Source: Paenibacillus endoradicis (lineage in GTDB: Bacteria; Bacillota; Bacilli; Paenibacillales; Paenibacillaceae). From it: a stretch of DNA of 64,000 nt. Both the position numbers and the translations under genes were made by a program. Below are positions 44,487 through 53,288 of this stretch, one piece after another. The stretch is from assembly GCF_024721975.1 (NCBI RefSeq), contig NZ_JANQBB010000002.1, positions 558,001 to 622,000 of the forward strand, in the 5' to 3' direction. Within the stretch, counting starts at the first letter, position 1; each line of letters begins with the position of its first letter. Below the pieces are notes generated by a model. The model was not told the origin of the DNA. It did not search any database and saw only the letters and a list, made by a program, of their open reading frames with translations.

Positions 44487-45878
44487 TTACTTAGCTCTTT
44501 CACTTTTCCAAGAATCAACGACAACAGATGATACTTTATCCCAAGTTTCGTTACCTTGAGCGTATTGAAGTAATGCATCACCAAAGCTGTTTTTGAAATC
44601 TTCACTTGGGAATGCTGCGAAAGTCCAAGCTACAGATGTTGTATCTTTTTCCATCCATGCTAAAATTTCTTTAGCAAGTGGATCAGCTGGTTTTTCGTTG
44701 TCAGCAAACGTATTGAATGGAGCGATAAAACCAAGATCATTCGTTACATAAGCTTTACCTTTGTCACTTGTGAACAACCACTCAAGGAATGCAATAGAAG
44801 CTTGTTGTTTAGACTCAGAAACTTTGCTGTTAATTGCGAAGTAGTTTTCAGTACCAACAGCTAAACCTTGTTTTTCTTCGCCAGTTACACCAGTGTAGAT
44901 TGGAAGGAATTTAATATCCTCAGCTTTTACAGTGTTTCCGCTAACTTCATTAATTTGATTCCAAGCCCAGTTTCCGTTTTGAACCATAGCAGATTGACCT
45001 AGAGCAAATTCAGCCATAGAATCTGCAACTGTTTTACTACCTAGAAGCGTAGGTTTTACAGTAGAGTTGTTGATGTATAGATCGAAAATGTTTTTGAAGT
45101 TGTTACCATAAGAGAACTTGATTTCATTCGCAGCAAGACCTGCGCTTGTAGCATTGTCAAAACCTTGAATATCATTGAATTCATAGAACAATGGAATGTT
45201 TGCAAGATGCGTTTGCCATCTCCACTGTTCACCAGCAGCTAGAGAAGTAGAAGAGAATACGCCTTTGATACCGAGAGCATCCGCATTAGCTTGCATGTCT
45301 TCAACTACTGATTTCAATGTATCGAAGTTGTTTACTTCTTCCATTGAAGTTATTGCAGTTGCTTTCGTACCAAGAGCGAAGTATTTCTCCATAATTGCGT
45401 TGTTGTAGATGATACCATATCCTTCTACTACGTAAGGAATACCATATACGCCTTCGCCTTCAGTTACTGCAAGACTTTGATCAGAAAGGTAGCTATATAA
45501 TTTAGTGTCTTTCAAATCAAGTGTGTAATCTTTCCAAGCATCGTATCCAACCGGACCGTTAATTTGGAAAATTGTTGGTGCTTCTGATTTTGCAATTTCT
45601 GATTTCAATGTTGTTTCATAAGTACCAGCAGCTGCTGTTACAACTTTAACTTTAACTCCTGTTTCTGCTTCATAATCTTTAGCGATTTTTTCGTATACTT
45701 CAGCAATTTCTGGTTTGAAATTTAGATAATAGATTGTTTCTTTAGATTTCGCACCTTCAGCACCTTGATTGTTGTCTGTCGTTGCTGGCTCTTTCGTGCC
45801 TGCATTGTTCGAGCAAGCTGCGATAAATACTAATGACATTACTAAAAGCACACTCAATACTCTGTTAAATTTCTTCAT
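44487..45878 (-). CDS. sugar-binding lipoprotein of the ABC importer
   Basis: 463 residues from the ATG at 45878 with GAGGGGG 8 nt upstream; the longer frame upstream runs through the operator region. Signal and lipobox SLVFIAAC, with a lipid-anchored Cys near residue 22. The mature part is a family-1 solute-binding protein: EVYEKIAKDYEAETGVKVKV, FQINGPVGYDAWKDY, MVQNGNWAWNQI, and a C-terminal DALLQYAQGNETWD helix. It delivers an oligosaccharide or sugar to the two permeases. First gene of the operon. Confidence 0.94.
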   Translation of the reverse strand: MKKFNRVLSVLLVMSLVFIAACSNNAGTKEPATTDNNQGAEGAKSKETIYYLNFKPEIAEVYEKIAKDYEAETGVKVKVVTAAAGTYETTLKSEIAKSEAPTIFQINGPVGYDAWKDYTLDLKDTKLYSYLSDQSLAVTEGEGVYGIPYVVEGYGIIYNNAIMEKYFALGTKATAITSMEEVNNFDTLKSVVEDMQANADALGIKGVFSSTSLAAGEQWRWQTHLANIPLFYEFNDIQGFDNATSAGLAANEIKFSYGNNFKNIFDLYINNSTVKPTLLGSKTVADSMAEFALGQSAMVQNGNWAWNQINEVSGNTVKAEDIKFLPIYTGVTGEEKQGLAVGTENYFAINSKVSESKQQASIAFLEWLFTSDKGKAYVTNDLGFIAPFNTFADNEKPADPLAKEILAWMEKDTTSVAWTFAAFPSEDFKNSFGDALLQYAQGNETWDKVSSVVVDSWKSERAK

Positions 45879-45913
45879 TCTAAAATCCCCCTCTAAAATG
45901 AAAATCTCGGAAG

Positions 45914-45963
45914 TGTAAGCGTATTCCGGAAAGCTTATCGGAAACGATACCGAAAACGGTTTC
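45914..45963 (-). promoter_or_regulatory. operator region of the sugar ABC operon
   Basis: Upstream of the binding-protein gene are TGTAAGCGTATTCC (45914-45927, cre-like), TTCCGGAA (45924-45931), CGGAAACGATACCG (45940-45953) and GAAAACGGTTTC (45952-45963). The last two have the central CG and dyad expected of LacI-family operators. They fit joint control by the operon's LacI protein and CcpA. Confidence 0.55.
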
Positions 45964-46126
45964 ACTCGCAAACTTATGGTATCACAGACATTTATAAATG
46001 ACAATCGTTTTTTTTACATCTCCCCCCTTTTTTCCAAATTTAGTCCATCTCATTTTTATAAATTTCACTTGTAATCATATGTTCTCCCTGATCTATTAAC
46101 AATATTCACATAAAATTTTCGAAACG

Positions 46127-46167
46127 AAAAAGAGTTATCACCGTATTACTACGTTGATAACTCTTTT
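46127..46167 (-). terminator. terminator of the UspA-domain gene
   Basis: AAAAGAGTTATCA (46128-46140) pairs with TGATAACTCTTTT (46155-46167). On the minus strand it follows the stop at 46197 and ends in TTTTTCGTTTCG. Confidence 0.85.
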
Positions 46168-46196
46168 GGCAAAAATTTTATATAGTGGGATTTTAA

Positions 46197-46853
46197 TTAA
46201 ACATTAATTCGTTCGTTAATATTTTTCACATAATCATCAATTATACGAACCTCAATCATGTCATCTTCTTTCAAAAACTTAAACACCCCATTATTAAAGT
46301 CTGTTCCAACCTCTTTATAGAAGATGCCTTCGTATTTTGCATAATGCGTATGATTGAAGCACAGTTTATACCCATCTTCAATACATGTCAGATATGCTCT
46401 TATTCCTTTTTCGTAGAACTCATCTTGGTTCTTAACATCACGAGATACTGAAATAACATGTAAATCTATGAAAGGAATTTCGTTCAACAATACGTTGATA
46501 AATGAACCACGAGTAATCTCTTCCCAACGATTTTGCGCTGTTTGACCTAGCACTAATTGAGTAATTTTTTTGTCTCTTGCAACTTCTGCAATAACTTTTG
46601 CAACTGGTCGTTTCTCGTTGTATTTAATAATAAATTGTTCTGCGCCATGCTCTTGTGCAATTTTTTTCCAAGCAGAGATATAATGAATCTTTTCAATATC
46701 CCATTCACTTTCTGGTTGAGCGTCTACTGTCAACACATATAGAGGACACTGTAGCATTTCTGCTATTTTGCCGCCTCTCCGAATAAGTCGTTCACCGTTT
46801 GGCCCATAATACACACAGACCAGTATGCATTCATCCATACCTGCAGTCTTCAT
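46197..46853 (-). CDS. KdpD-type universal stress (UspA) domain protein
   Basis: 218 residues. The first 130 form a Usp domain of the KdpD kind: ILVCVYYGPNGERLIRRGGK, PLYVLTVDAQPE, FIIKYNEKRPVAKVIAEVA and QLVLGQTAQNRWEEITRGS, matching the segment that follows the KdpD sensor domain in K+-responsive kinases. The C-terminal 75 residues are unassigned. No kinase domain is present, so it is a stand-alone module. AGGTGA lies about 12 nt upstream. It is divergent from the Mrp Na+/H+ antiporter operon, which suggests a link to cation stress. Confidence 0.82.
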   Translation of the reverse strand: MKTAGMDECILVCVYYGPNGERLIRRGGKIAEMLQCPLYVLTVDAQPESEWDIEKIHYISAWKKIAQEHGAEQFIIKYNEKRPVAKVIAEVARDKKITQLVLGQTAQNRWEEITRGSFINVLLNEIPFIDLHVISVSRDVKNQDEFYEKGIRAYLTCIEDGYKLCFNHTHYAKYEGIFYKEVGTDFNNGVFKFLKEDDMIEVRIIDDYVKNINERINV

Positions 46854-46975
46854 GATTACTCATTCACCTCATCTTAATAATAGCTCTAGCCTACATAACT
46901 GGGGTGCTCTTGTCAATGAAGTTGTTGTATAATTAACAGAAATTAATTCAGTTTATGCTCTAATTGCTAATTTTT

Positions 46976-47150
46976 ACTACAAGAAGTTACATCAAGAGCA
47001 GAACATAAAAAGTTTAAGCTATGCTTTCGATGCTTTATATTGCAAGAAGTTATATCGAGAGCAGAACATAAAAAGTTTAAGCTTATGCTTTCGTTGCAAC
47101 TTTTTACTGCAAGAAGTTATATCGAGAGCAGAACATAAAAAGTTTAAGGA
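46976..47150 (+). repeat. three direct repeats in the mrp leader
   Basis: Three copies of a 63-67 bp unit with TGCAAGAAGTTATATCGAGA and AGCAGAACATAAAAAGTTTA-type blocks. AGCAGAACAT starts at 46997, 47060 and 47127. The last copy ends in the mrpA ribosome binding site (AAGGAGG). Placement suggests a regulatory role in transcription or in the leader RNA. Confidence 0.85.
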
Positions 47151-47160
47151 GGAAGCCTTT

Positions 47161-49554
47161 TTGTCTACTTTACATCTAGCGATCTTACTTCCCTTTGTAT
47201 TCGTCATAATAATCCCATTATTATACAAATACACAACTGCTATACATACAGGCTGGATTGCGTTAATTGTTCCTGTTGTCTTGTTTGTATATTTCGCAAG
47301 TTATTTTTCGATTTATGACGCGATTGAACCAATAACGGTTTCTGTCCCATGGATCCCCTCGATCGATATTCATTTTACACTTTATTTAGATAGCCTCTCC
47401 TTGCTATTTGCTTTGTTAATAACAGGTATTGGATCATTAGTAGTCCTTTATTCCATCTTCTACTTGTCAAAAGACCGTGAGCGACTTCATCTATTCTATG
47501 CATACCTAATGTTATTTATGGGCGCAATGCTTGGGTCAGTTCTATCTGATAATCTGCTTGTATTGTATACGTTCTGGGAACTCACTAGCGTTTCATCATT
47601 TTTACTAATCGCATATTGGTATCAGCGTCAGCGTTCAAGATACGGTGCGCAAAAAGCGATGTATATTACGATGACTGGTGGCTTTTCCATGCTTCTAGGC
47701 TTCATTATTCTATATGTAGCCTCCGGCACTTTCAGCATTCGTGAAATAATTGCAATGGGCGATACGGTTTCAACACATTACCTTTTCATTCCTGCGATGT
47801 TCTTTATTCTACTAGGAGCATTTACGAAATCAGCTCAGTTTCCGTTCCATATTTGGCTGCCTGATGCCATGGAAGCTCCTACACCAATCAGCGCATACTT
47901 GCATTCGGCAACGATGGTGAAAGCAGGAGTATACTTAGTAGCGCGTATGACTCCGATTTTCGGCGCACAACTTGAATGGTCTTGGACAATAATAATAGTT
48001 GGTATTGTTACATTATTCTGGGGTTCATTTAATGCCCTCAAACAATACGATCTAAAAGCTTTGCTTGCTTATTCCACCATAAGTCAACTGGGATTAATTA
48101 TGAGTTTACTTGGTGTAGGATCAATGGGTATGAACGTAAAGTTCGAAAATGAAAGTTTAGTCTTTATGGGCGCGTTTCTTGCAGCGATCTTCCACCTTAT
48201 AAATCACTCCGTGTTCAAAGGTAGTCTGTTTATGATGGTAGGTATTCTCGATCACGAAACAGGTACACGTGATATTCGTAAACTAGGTGGTATTATGCAT
48301 CTTATGCCAATATCATTCACATTGACGATGATAGGTGCCTTCTCTATGGCAGGTTTACCACCATTCAGTGGATTTATTAGTAAAGAGATGTTCTTTACGA
48401 GCATGCTTACTTTATCTGAAAATAATAGTTCATGGGTCAACATCATTCCTATTGTTGCATGGGTAGCAAGTATTTTCACATTTATCTACTGTATGATTAT
48501 TATTTTCAAATCGTTCTCAGGAACGTATCATGCTAATCTGTTAGAGCGTGTACCACATGAGGCTCCAGTAGGTATGTTAGCGTCACCGGCAACACTTTCT
48601 ATTCTTGCCATTGCCCTATTCTTATTCCCTGGTCTAGTCGTAACCTCTATCTTAGAACCGACGGTCAAAGGGATGGCACCCAATGTTTTTGCGAAGCATC
48701 CTGACTGGCATGCTCATATCACTGCTTGGCATGGACTTAACTTAGAGTTATTTATGACTATTGGGCTTATCATTATTGGAATATTGCTATTCTTGAGTAT
48801 AGAGAAATGGAAAACACCAATCTTTTCGTTAATTTCTAAACGTTATAATTTGAATCAGGTATATGATAAAGGGATGATAAATCTCGAGAAATTCGGTTCC
48901 AAAGTTACTCGTAGTTATATGACTGGTTCTACAACACATTATCTAACTTATATTTTCTGTTTCTTAATAATTACTGTACTCGGATCGTTGTTAATTACAA
49001 ATTCTTTCTACCTAGATATGTCCAATGATTCTCCAATTGAGTGGTATGAATTTGTCTTAGGTATCGCAACGGTTGCAGCAGCAATATTTGTTCTATTCTC
49101 TAAATCTCGTCTCATGTCTATTATGGGAATCGGAGTTATTGGCTTTACTGTATCTCTTTTCTTTGTCATATTCCGAGCACCCGATCTTGCCTTAACTCAA
49201 TTAGTTGTTGAGACGATTTCTACTACACTGTTCTTACTATGCTTCTACTTCTTGCCGAAGTTAAAAACGAGTATTACATCTCTAAAATTCAAACTCACTA
49301 ATGCAATTATCGCTTTAGGGGTTGGAACCACATTAACTTTAATTGGTCTGTCTGCTTATGGTCATCGCATTTTCGTGCCTATTGCAGGATATTTCAATAA
49401 TTCTTATCAATTAGCTGGAGCGAAAAACATCGTAAATTCGATCCTTGTAGACTTCCGTGCTTTCGATACGATGCTTGAAATTGTTGTATTGTTCTCAGCT
49501 GGAATCGGAATCTATACACTGATCAAACTAAGACATGCAGGGAGGAATGATTAA
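47161..49554 (+). CDS. mrpA: Na+/H+ antiporter subunit MrpA
   Basis: 797 residues, full MrpA length, TTG start with AAGGAGG 8 nt upstream. The N-terminal NuoL-like core has the lysine helix HSATMVKAGVYLVARMTP and the proton-path segments FWELTSVSSFLLIAY and AGLPPFSGFISKE; the C-terminal part (about 600-797) carries the MrpB-like domain. With MrpB-G it forms a hetero-oligomeric membrane antiporter exchanging cytosolic Na+ for protons. First gene of the operon; three leader repeats precede it. Confidence 0.97.
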   Translation: MSTLHLAILLPFVFVIIIPLLYKYTTAIHTGWIALIVPVVLFVYFASYFSIYDAIEPITVSVPWIPSIDIHFTLYLDSLSLLFALLITGIGSLVVLYSIFYLSKDRERLHLFYAYLMLFMGAMLGSVLSDNLLVLYTFWELTSVSSFLLIAYWYQRQRSRYGAQKAMYITMTGGFSMLLGFIILYVASGTFSIREIIAMGDTVSTHYLFIPAMFFILLGAFTKSAQFPFHIWLPDAMEAPTPISAYLHSATMVKAGVYLVARMTPIFGAQLEWSWTIIIVGIVTLFWGSFNALKQYDLKALLAYSTISQLGLIMSLLGVGSMGMNVKFENESLVFMGAFLAAIFHLINHSVFKGSLFMMVGILDHETGTRDIRKLGGIMHLMPISFTLTMIGAFSMAGLPPFSGFISKEMFFTSMLTLSENNSSWVNIIPIVAWVASIFTFIYCMIIIFKSFSGTYHANLLERVPHEAPVGMLASPATLSILAIALFLFPGLVVTSILEPTVKGMAPNVFAKHPDWHAHITAWHGLNLELFMTIGLIIIGILLFLSIEKWKTPIFSLISKRYNLNQVYDKGMINLEKFGSKVTRSYMTGSTTHYLTYIFCFLIITVLGSLLITNSFYLDMSNDSPIEWYEFVLGIATVAAAIFVLFSKSRLMSIMGIGVIGFTVSLFFVIFRAPDLALTQLVVETISTTLFLLCFYFLPKLKTSITSLKFKLTNAIIALGVGTTLTLIGLSAYGHRIFVPIAGYFNNSYQLAGAKNIVNSILVDFRAFDTMLEIVVLFSAGIGIYTLIKLRHAGRND

Positions 49555-49557
49555 AAT

Positions 49558-49983
49558 ATGAAGTTCACTGATGTTTATTTGCAGACAGCTACGAAAATTC
49601 TCGTATTTATAATCATGACCTTCTCTATATATGTTCTCTTTGCGGGTCATAATAATCCAGGTGGAGGTTTTATTGGAGGACTTATTACTGCTTCTGCATT
49701 AATATTGCTCTATATTGCCTTTGACCTTCAATCAGTACGTGATATCATTCCTGTTGACTTCAAAAAACTTGCAGCAACAGGAGTACTAATTGCGCTATTA
49801 ACGGGAGTCGCATCTCTTGTACTAAATGTTCCGTTTCTCTCGCAAGCCTACACATACGTCGATCTACCTTTCCTCGGAAAAACAGAACTTGCTACTGCAA
49901 TGATCTTTGATCTAGGGGTATACCTAGCAGTTCTTGGTACAACGATGACGATCATTACGAGCATAAGTGAGGATGATATCTAA
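49558..49983 (+). CDS. mrpB: Na+/H+ antiporter subunit MrpB
   Basis: 141 residues, about four helices, with the GHNNPGGGFIGGLITAS signature of MnhB/MrpB. Starts 3 bp after mrpA; its TAA overlaps the mrpC ATG by one base. Required for assembly of the Mrp complex. Confidence 0.96.
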   Translation: MKFTDVYLQTATKILVFIIMTFSIYVLFAGHNNPGGGFIGGLITASALILLYIAFDLQSVRDIIPVDFKKLAATGVLIALLTGVASLVLNVPFLSQAYTYVDLPFLGKTELATAMIFDLGVYLAVLGTTMTIITSISEDDI

Positions 49984-50321
49984 TGGAAACGTTTATTATT
50001 ATTATCTCTGGGATACTTTTCACTATTGCTGTTTACCTTATTTTGAATAAAAATTTCCTACGCATCATTCTAGGTGTAACGTTGTTCAGTCACGCTACCC
50101 ATCTTATGTTAATGGCCATTAACGGACTCAAGAAGGGGAATGCGCCGTTGTTAAGTGAACATGGTGAAATCTATACTGATCCGATTCCACAAGCGCTTAT
50201 ATTAACGTCAATCGTCATAAGCTTCGCACTTACTGCATTATTACTTGTGCTTGGCTATCGAACTTATATTGAGCTTGGAACAGACAACATGAAAAAGCTG
50301 AAAGGAGAATCGCATGAGTAA
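49983..50321 (+). CDS. mrpC: Na+/H+ antiporter subunit MrpC
   Basis: 112 residues, three helices, homologous to NuoK: YLILNKNFLRIILGVTLFSHATHLMLM and DPIPQALILTSIVISFALTA (split signature). Overlaps mrpB by one base and mrpD by 8 bp, so translation is coupled. Confidence 0.96.
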   Translation: METFIIIISGILFTIAVYLILNKNFLRIILGVTLFSHATHLMLMAINGLKKGNAPLLSEHGEIYTDPIPQALILTSIVISFALTALLLVLGYRTYIELGTDNMKKLKGESHE

Positions 50322-51801
50322 TATCATTATCTATCCTATTCTCATCCCGTTGCTAATGGCAATGGTGCTTGTATTTTTCCGCGAGAACATTAAGTTACAA
50401 CAATGGTTAACAGGCATAAGTGTACTTGTCGTTATTGCGATATCTGCTTTCACTGTCTATCATGTTTCTAATCAAGGTATTGTAGTGCTAGAACTTGGTG
50501 GTTGGTCAGCTCCATATGGAATTGTGCTCGTTGGTGATATGTTAGCTGTACTACTAGTTACAGTAGCAAGCTTCGTAACGTTGATGTGTTTATTATTCGG
50601 ATTCAACTCATTCGAAATTGGACATAAACGCCATTTTGTCTATCCAATGATTCTAATTCTGCTTGCAGGTGTAAATGGTAGTTTCTTAACAGGCGACATC
50701 TTCAATCTATTCGTATTTTTCGAAGTTATGTTGATTGCATCTTACGTACTAATTGTACTAGGTGGTAAAAAAATTCAACTTCGAGAGTCAATCAAATATG
50801 TACTTATTAATGTTATTTCCTCTACATTATTTGTTATCGCAACTGGATATTTATATTCTGTAACCGGAACATTGAATATGGCACATCTATCTGAACGTGT
50901 TGCAATGGCTGGTCAAGATGGCTTACTTACAGCAATAAGCTTCTTATACTTAACGGTATTCGGATTGAAATCAGGACTACTGCTGTTCTTCTGGCTACCG
51001 GGTTCATACAGCGCTCCACCTGCACCGATCGCAGCATTGTTTGCTGCCTTGTTAACAAAAGTAGGAGTATATACTGTCATTCGTATATTCACACTTGTCT
51101 TCTACCACGATAAAGAGTTTACACATACGGTGATGATGTGGATGGCCGCCATTACGATGATTCTCGGTGCTCTGGGAGCCGTCTCACAATGGGAAATTAA
51201 GAAAATCCTATCCTATAACGTTATCGTTTCCGTAGGATTCATCCTATTCGGTGTATCAATAGCTACAGATCAATCTTTGAGCGGTTCTCTTTTCTATCTC
51301 ATTCACGATATGTTATCTAAAGCATTGATCTTTATTACTGGTGGTGCCATTATTAGCATCTTCGGCACAGACAAGCTTAAAGAATTTAGTGGCTTAATAC
51401 TATTCCGTCCGCTACTTGGTTGGTTATTCTTTATCGGAGTACTGGCATTAGCAGGCGTTCCTCCACTAGGTGGGTTTGTAGGTAAAGTCATGATCTTAAA
51501 AGGTGCAGTAAGCGCTGGGGAATTAATTGTATCAATTATTGGTCTATTAACAAGCTTGCTCGTTCTTTACTCCGTAATGAAGATATTCATCCATAGTTTC
51601 TGGGGCGAGACTCTTATGAGTGAAGGTCAAGAGTATTCAACTGGAACAAACGCATTATTACCTGGTACAATTCTTGTCATCTGTATTGCTGGTATGGGTA
51701 TTGGTGCAGAATGGATAATGACATTTATATCACAAGCTACCGAAGTAATGGTTAATCCAAGTATATATATCGAGGCTGTACTCCAGCAGATTAGTCCTTG
51801 A
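50314..51801 (+). CDS. mrpD: Na+/H+ antiporter subunit MrpD
   Basis: 495 residues, about 14 helices, homologous to NuoM/N: FNLFVFFEVMLIASYVLIVL, PGSYSAPPAPIAALFAALLT, KVGVYTVIRIF and AGVPPLGGFVGKVMI. AAAGGAG lies 6 nt before the ATG. It is one of the two proton-channel-like subunits of the complex. Confidence 0.97.
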   Translation: MSNIIIYPILIPLLMAMVLVFFRENIKLQQWLTGISVLVVIAISAFTVYHVSNQGIVVLELGGWSAPYGIVLVGDMLAVLLVTVASFVTLMCLLFGFNSFEIGHKRHFVYPMILILLAGVNGSFLTGDIFNLFVFFEVMLIASYVLIVLGGKKIQLRESIKYVLINVISSTLFVIATGYLYSVTGTLNMAHLSERVAMAGQDGLLTAISFLYLTVFGLKSGLLLFFWLPGSYSAPPAPIAALFAALLTKVGVYTVIRIFTLVFYHDKEFTHTVMMWMAAITMILGALGAVSQWEIKKILSYNVIVSVGFILFGVSIATDQSLSGSLFYLIHDMLSKALIFITGGAIISIFGTDKLKEFSGLILFRPLLGWLFFIGVLALAGVPPLGGFVGKVMILKGAVSAGELIVSIIGLLTSLLVLYSVMKIFIHSFWGETLMSEGQEYSTGTNALLPGTILVICIAGMGIGAEWIMTFISQATEVMVNPSIYIEAVLQQISP

Positions 51802-51832
51802 CCCCAGCCTAAGTAAAGGGAAGTGTAAATCA

Positions 51833-52309
51833 ATGACAACGCAGATACTAATTAACCTATTAATTGCTTTTATTTGGATGTTACTCAATGAAAGCTGGAA
51901 TATCGTTATTTTTGCAGTCGGCTATGTAGTTGGCTTTATCATCATCCTAACCATGAGACGCTTTTTCCCCACTCCTTTCTATGGGAGAAAGCTGTATGCT
52001 GTCATAAAGTTGTTAATACTATTTGTCGTTGAATTATTCAAATCAAGTATTGTAGTACTTAAAGAAATTCTTCGACCTAGATTAACAATCAAACCTGGCA
52101 TTTTCAGATCCGAAACGATTTTGGAAACCGATTTTGAAATAACTTTACTTATTTCATTACTAACTCTAACACCAGGTTCTGTCGTAATGGAAGTTGATCC
52201 AAAACAAAAGGTAATGTATATCCATGCAATGGATGCAAAAGATTTTCATAATAACATTACAAAAACTAAAAAGAAATTCGAAAATGCGATTATCGAGGTG
52301 ATGCGATAA
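51833..52309 (+). CDS. mrpE: Na+/H+ antiporter subunit MrpE
   Basis: 158 residues with an N-terminal membrane part (LLNESWNIVIFAVGYVVGFI) and a soluble tail including LLISLLTLTPGSVVMEVD, the MnhE signature. AAGGGAAG upstream. Its TAA overlaps the mrpF ATG by one base. Confidence 0.96.
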   Translation: MTTQILINLLIAFIWMLLNESWNIVIFAVGYVVGFIIILTMRRFFPTPFYGRKLYAVIKLLILFVVELFKSSIVVLKEILRPRLTIKPGIFRSETILETDFEITLLISLLTLTPGSVVMEVDPKQKVMYIHAMDAKDFHNNITKTKKKFENAIIEVMR

Positions 52310-52593
52310 TGTTTGATAAAATTATGTTACTTGCTATGTTTCTACTTTCTATCTCACTTATCATTACACTATATCGAATTATTAAAGGACCAACGATACA
52401 TGATCGAATATTGGCACTTGATTCTATTGCCTATATCATTATCGGAATAGTAGCTATATTATCTATCCATCTCAATTCTCATGCTTATCTTGAAACGATC
52501 TTACTAATCGGTATTCTTGCATTCCTTAGTACGATAGCATTAAGTAGATATATGGAAAGAGGTGTCGTCATTGGGCGTAAACGGAATGATTGA
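52309..52593 (+). CDS. mrpF: Na+/H+ antiporter subunit MrpF
   Basis: 94 residues, three helices, with YRIIKGPTIHDRILALD, the MnhF/MrpF signature. GAGGTGAT precedes the start. Its 3' end overlaps mrpG. Confidence 0.95.
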   Translation: MFDKIMLLAMFLLSISLIITLYRIIKGPTIHDRILALDSIAYIIIGIVAILSIHLNSHAYLETILLIGILAFLSTIALSRYMERGVVIGRKRND

Positions 52594-52966
52594 ATGGATC
52601 GTCATTATTCTCGTACTATTTGGCACATCGATGAGTTTACTAAGTTCATTCGGACTCATTCGATTACCTGATGTATATAATCGTGCTCATGCAACAACTA
52701 AGAGTGCGACATTAGGGATATTGTCCATCTTATCAGCAGCATTTATTTATTTCTCGTTCACACATGGTGTTTCAAGTATTCGTCTATTGCTAGCTATTGT
52801 ATTCGTGTTTCTAACTGCTCCAGTCGCTGGACATCTTGTTACTCGTTCTGCACATCGTTACGGTACACCACTGGCTCCAATAAGTGTCCAAGATGACTTG
52901 CAAGATGTTTATGATCAACAAGCGATTGATGATGAAAAAGTTAGACCAGTTGATGCAGATAACTAA
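52571..52966 (+). CDS. mrpG: Na+/H+ antiporter subunit MrpG
   Basis: 131 residues from the TTG at 52571, which has AGAGGTGT 5 nt upstream; an ATG at 52586 or GTG at 52562 are alternatives. Three helices with FGLIRLPDVYNRAHATTKSA and FLTAPVAGHLVTRSAHR, the MnhG/MrpG pattern. Last gene of the operon; a strong terminator follows 15 bp later. Confidence 0.95.
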   Translation: MGVNGMIEWIVIILVLFGTSMSLLSSFGLIRLPDVYNRAHATTKSATLGILSILSAAFIYFSFTHGVSSIRLLLAIVFVFLTAPVAGHLVTRSAHRYGTPLAPISVQDDLQDVYDQQAIDDEKVRPVDADN

Positions 52967-52981
52967 TATATATTGAAATGC

Positions 52982-53016
52982 AAAAGGAGTTCTCCATGCT
53001 GGAGAACTCCTTTTTT
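52982..53016 (+). terminator. terminator of the mrp operon
   Basis: AAAAGGAGTTCTCC (52982-52995) pairs perfectly with GGAGAACTCCTTTT (53001-53014), loop ATGCT, followed by TT. Confidence 0.95.
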
Positions 53017-53033
53017 GAATATTTTTTCTACTG

Positions 53034-53288
53034 TAGACCTCACTTTTGAGGTCTATTCTTAGTTTGCTAGCTCATTTGGCTTGATAGACCTCATTTTTAC
53101 TGTCTATGGCTGATCTTCTAGCTCATTTGGCTTAATGGACCTCATTTTTAGTGTTTATTGATGGTTTTCTAGCTCATTTAGCTTGATAGACCTCAGTTTT
53201 GAGGTCTATTCTTAGTTTGCTAGCTCATTTGGCTTGATAGACCTCATTTTTAGTGTTTATTGATGGTTTTCTACTCACGCTACCAATT
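53034..53288. repeat. five 51-bp tandem repeats
   Basis: Units begin at 53034, 53085, 53136, 53187 and 53238 with an exact 51-bp period. Consensus blocks are TAGACCTCATTTT and CTAGCTCATTTGGCTTGA. Copies 1 and 4 contain the self-complementary TAGACCTCA...TGAGGTCTA; the others carry a changed right half. The array fills the gap between the mrp terminator and the DUF2804 stop. Confidence 0.95.

Noticed and set aside
46976..47234. Minus-strand 71-codon frame over the mrp leader
   Set aside because: It is the antisense of the three direct repeats and the start of mrpA.
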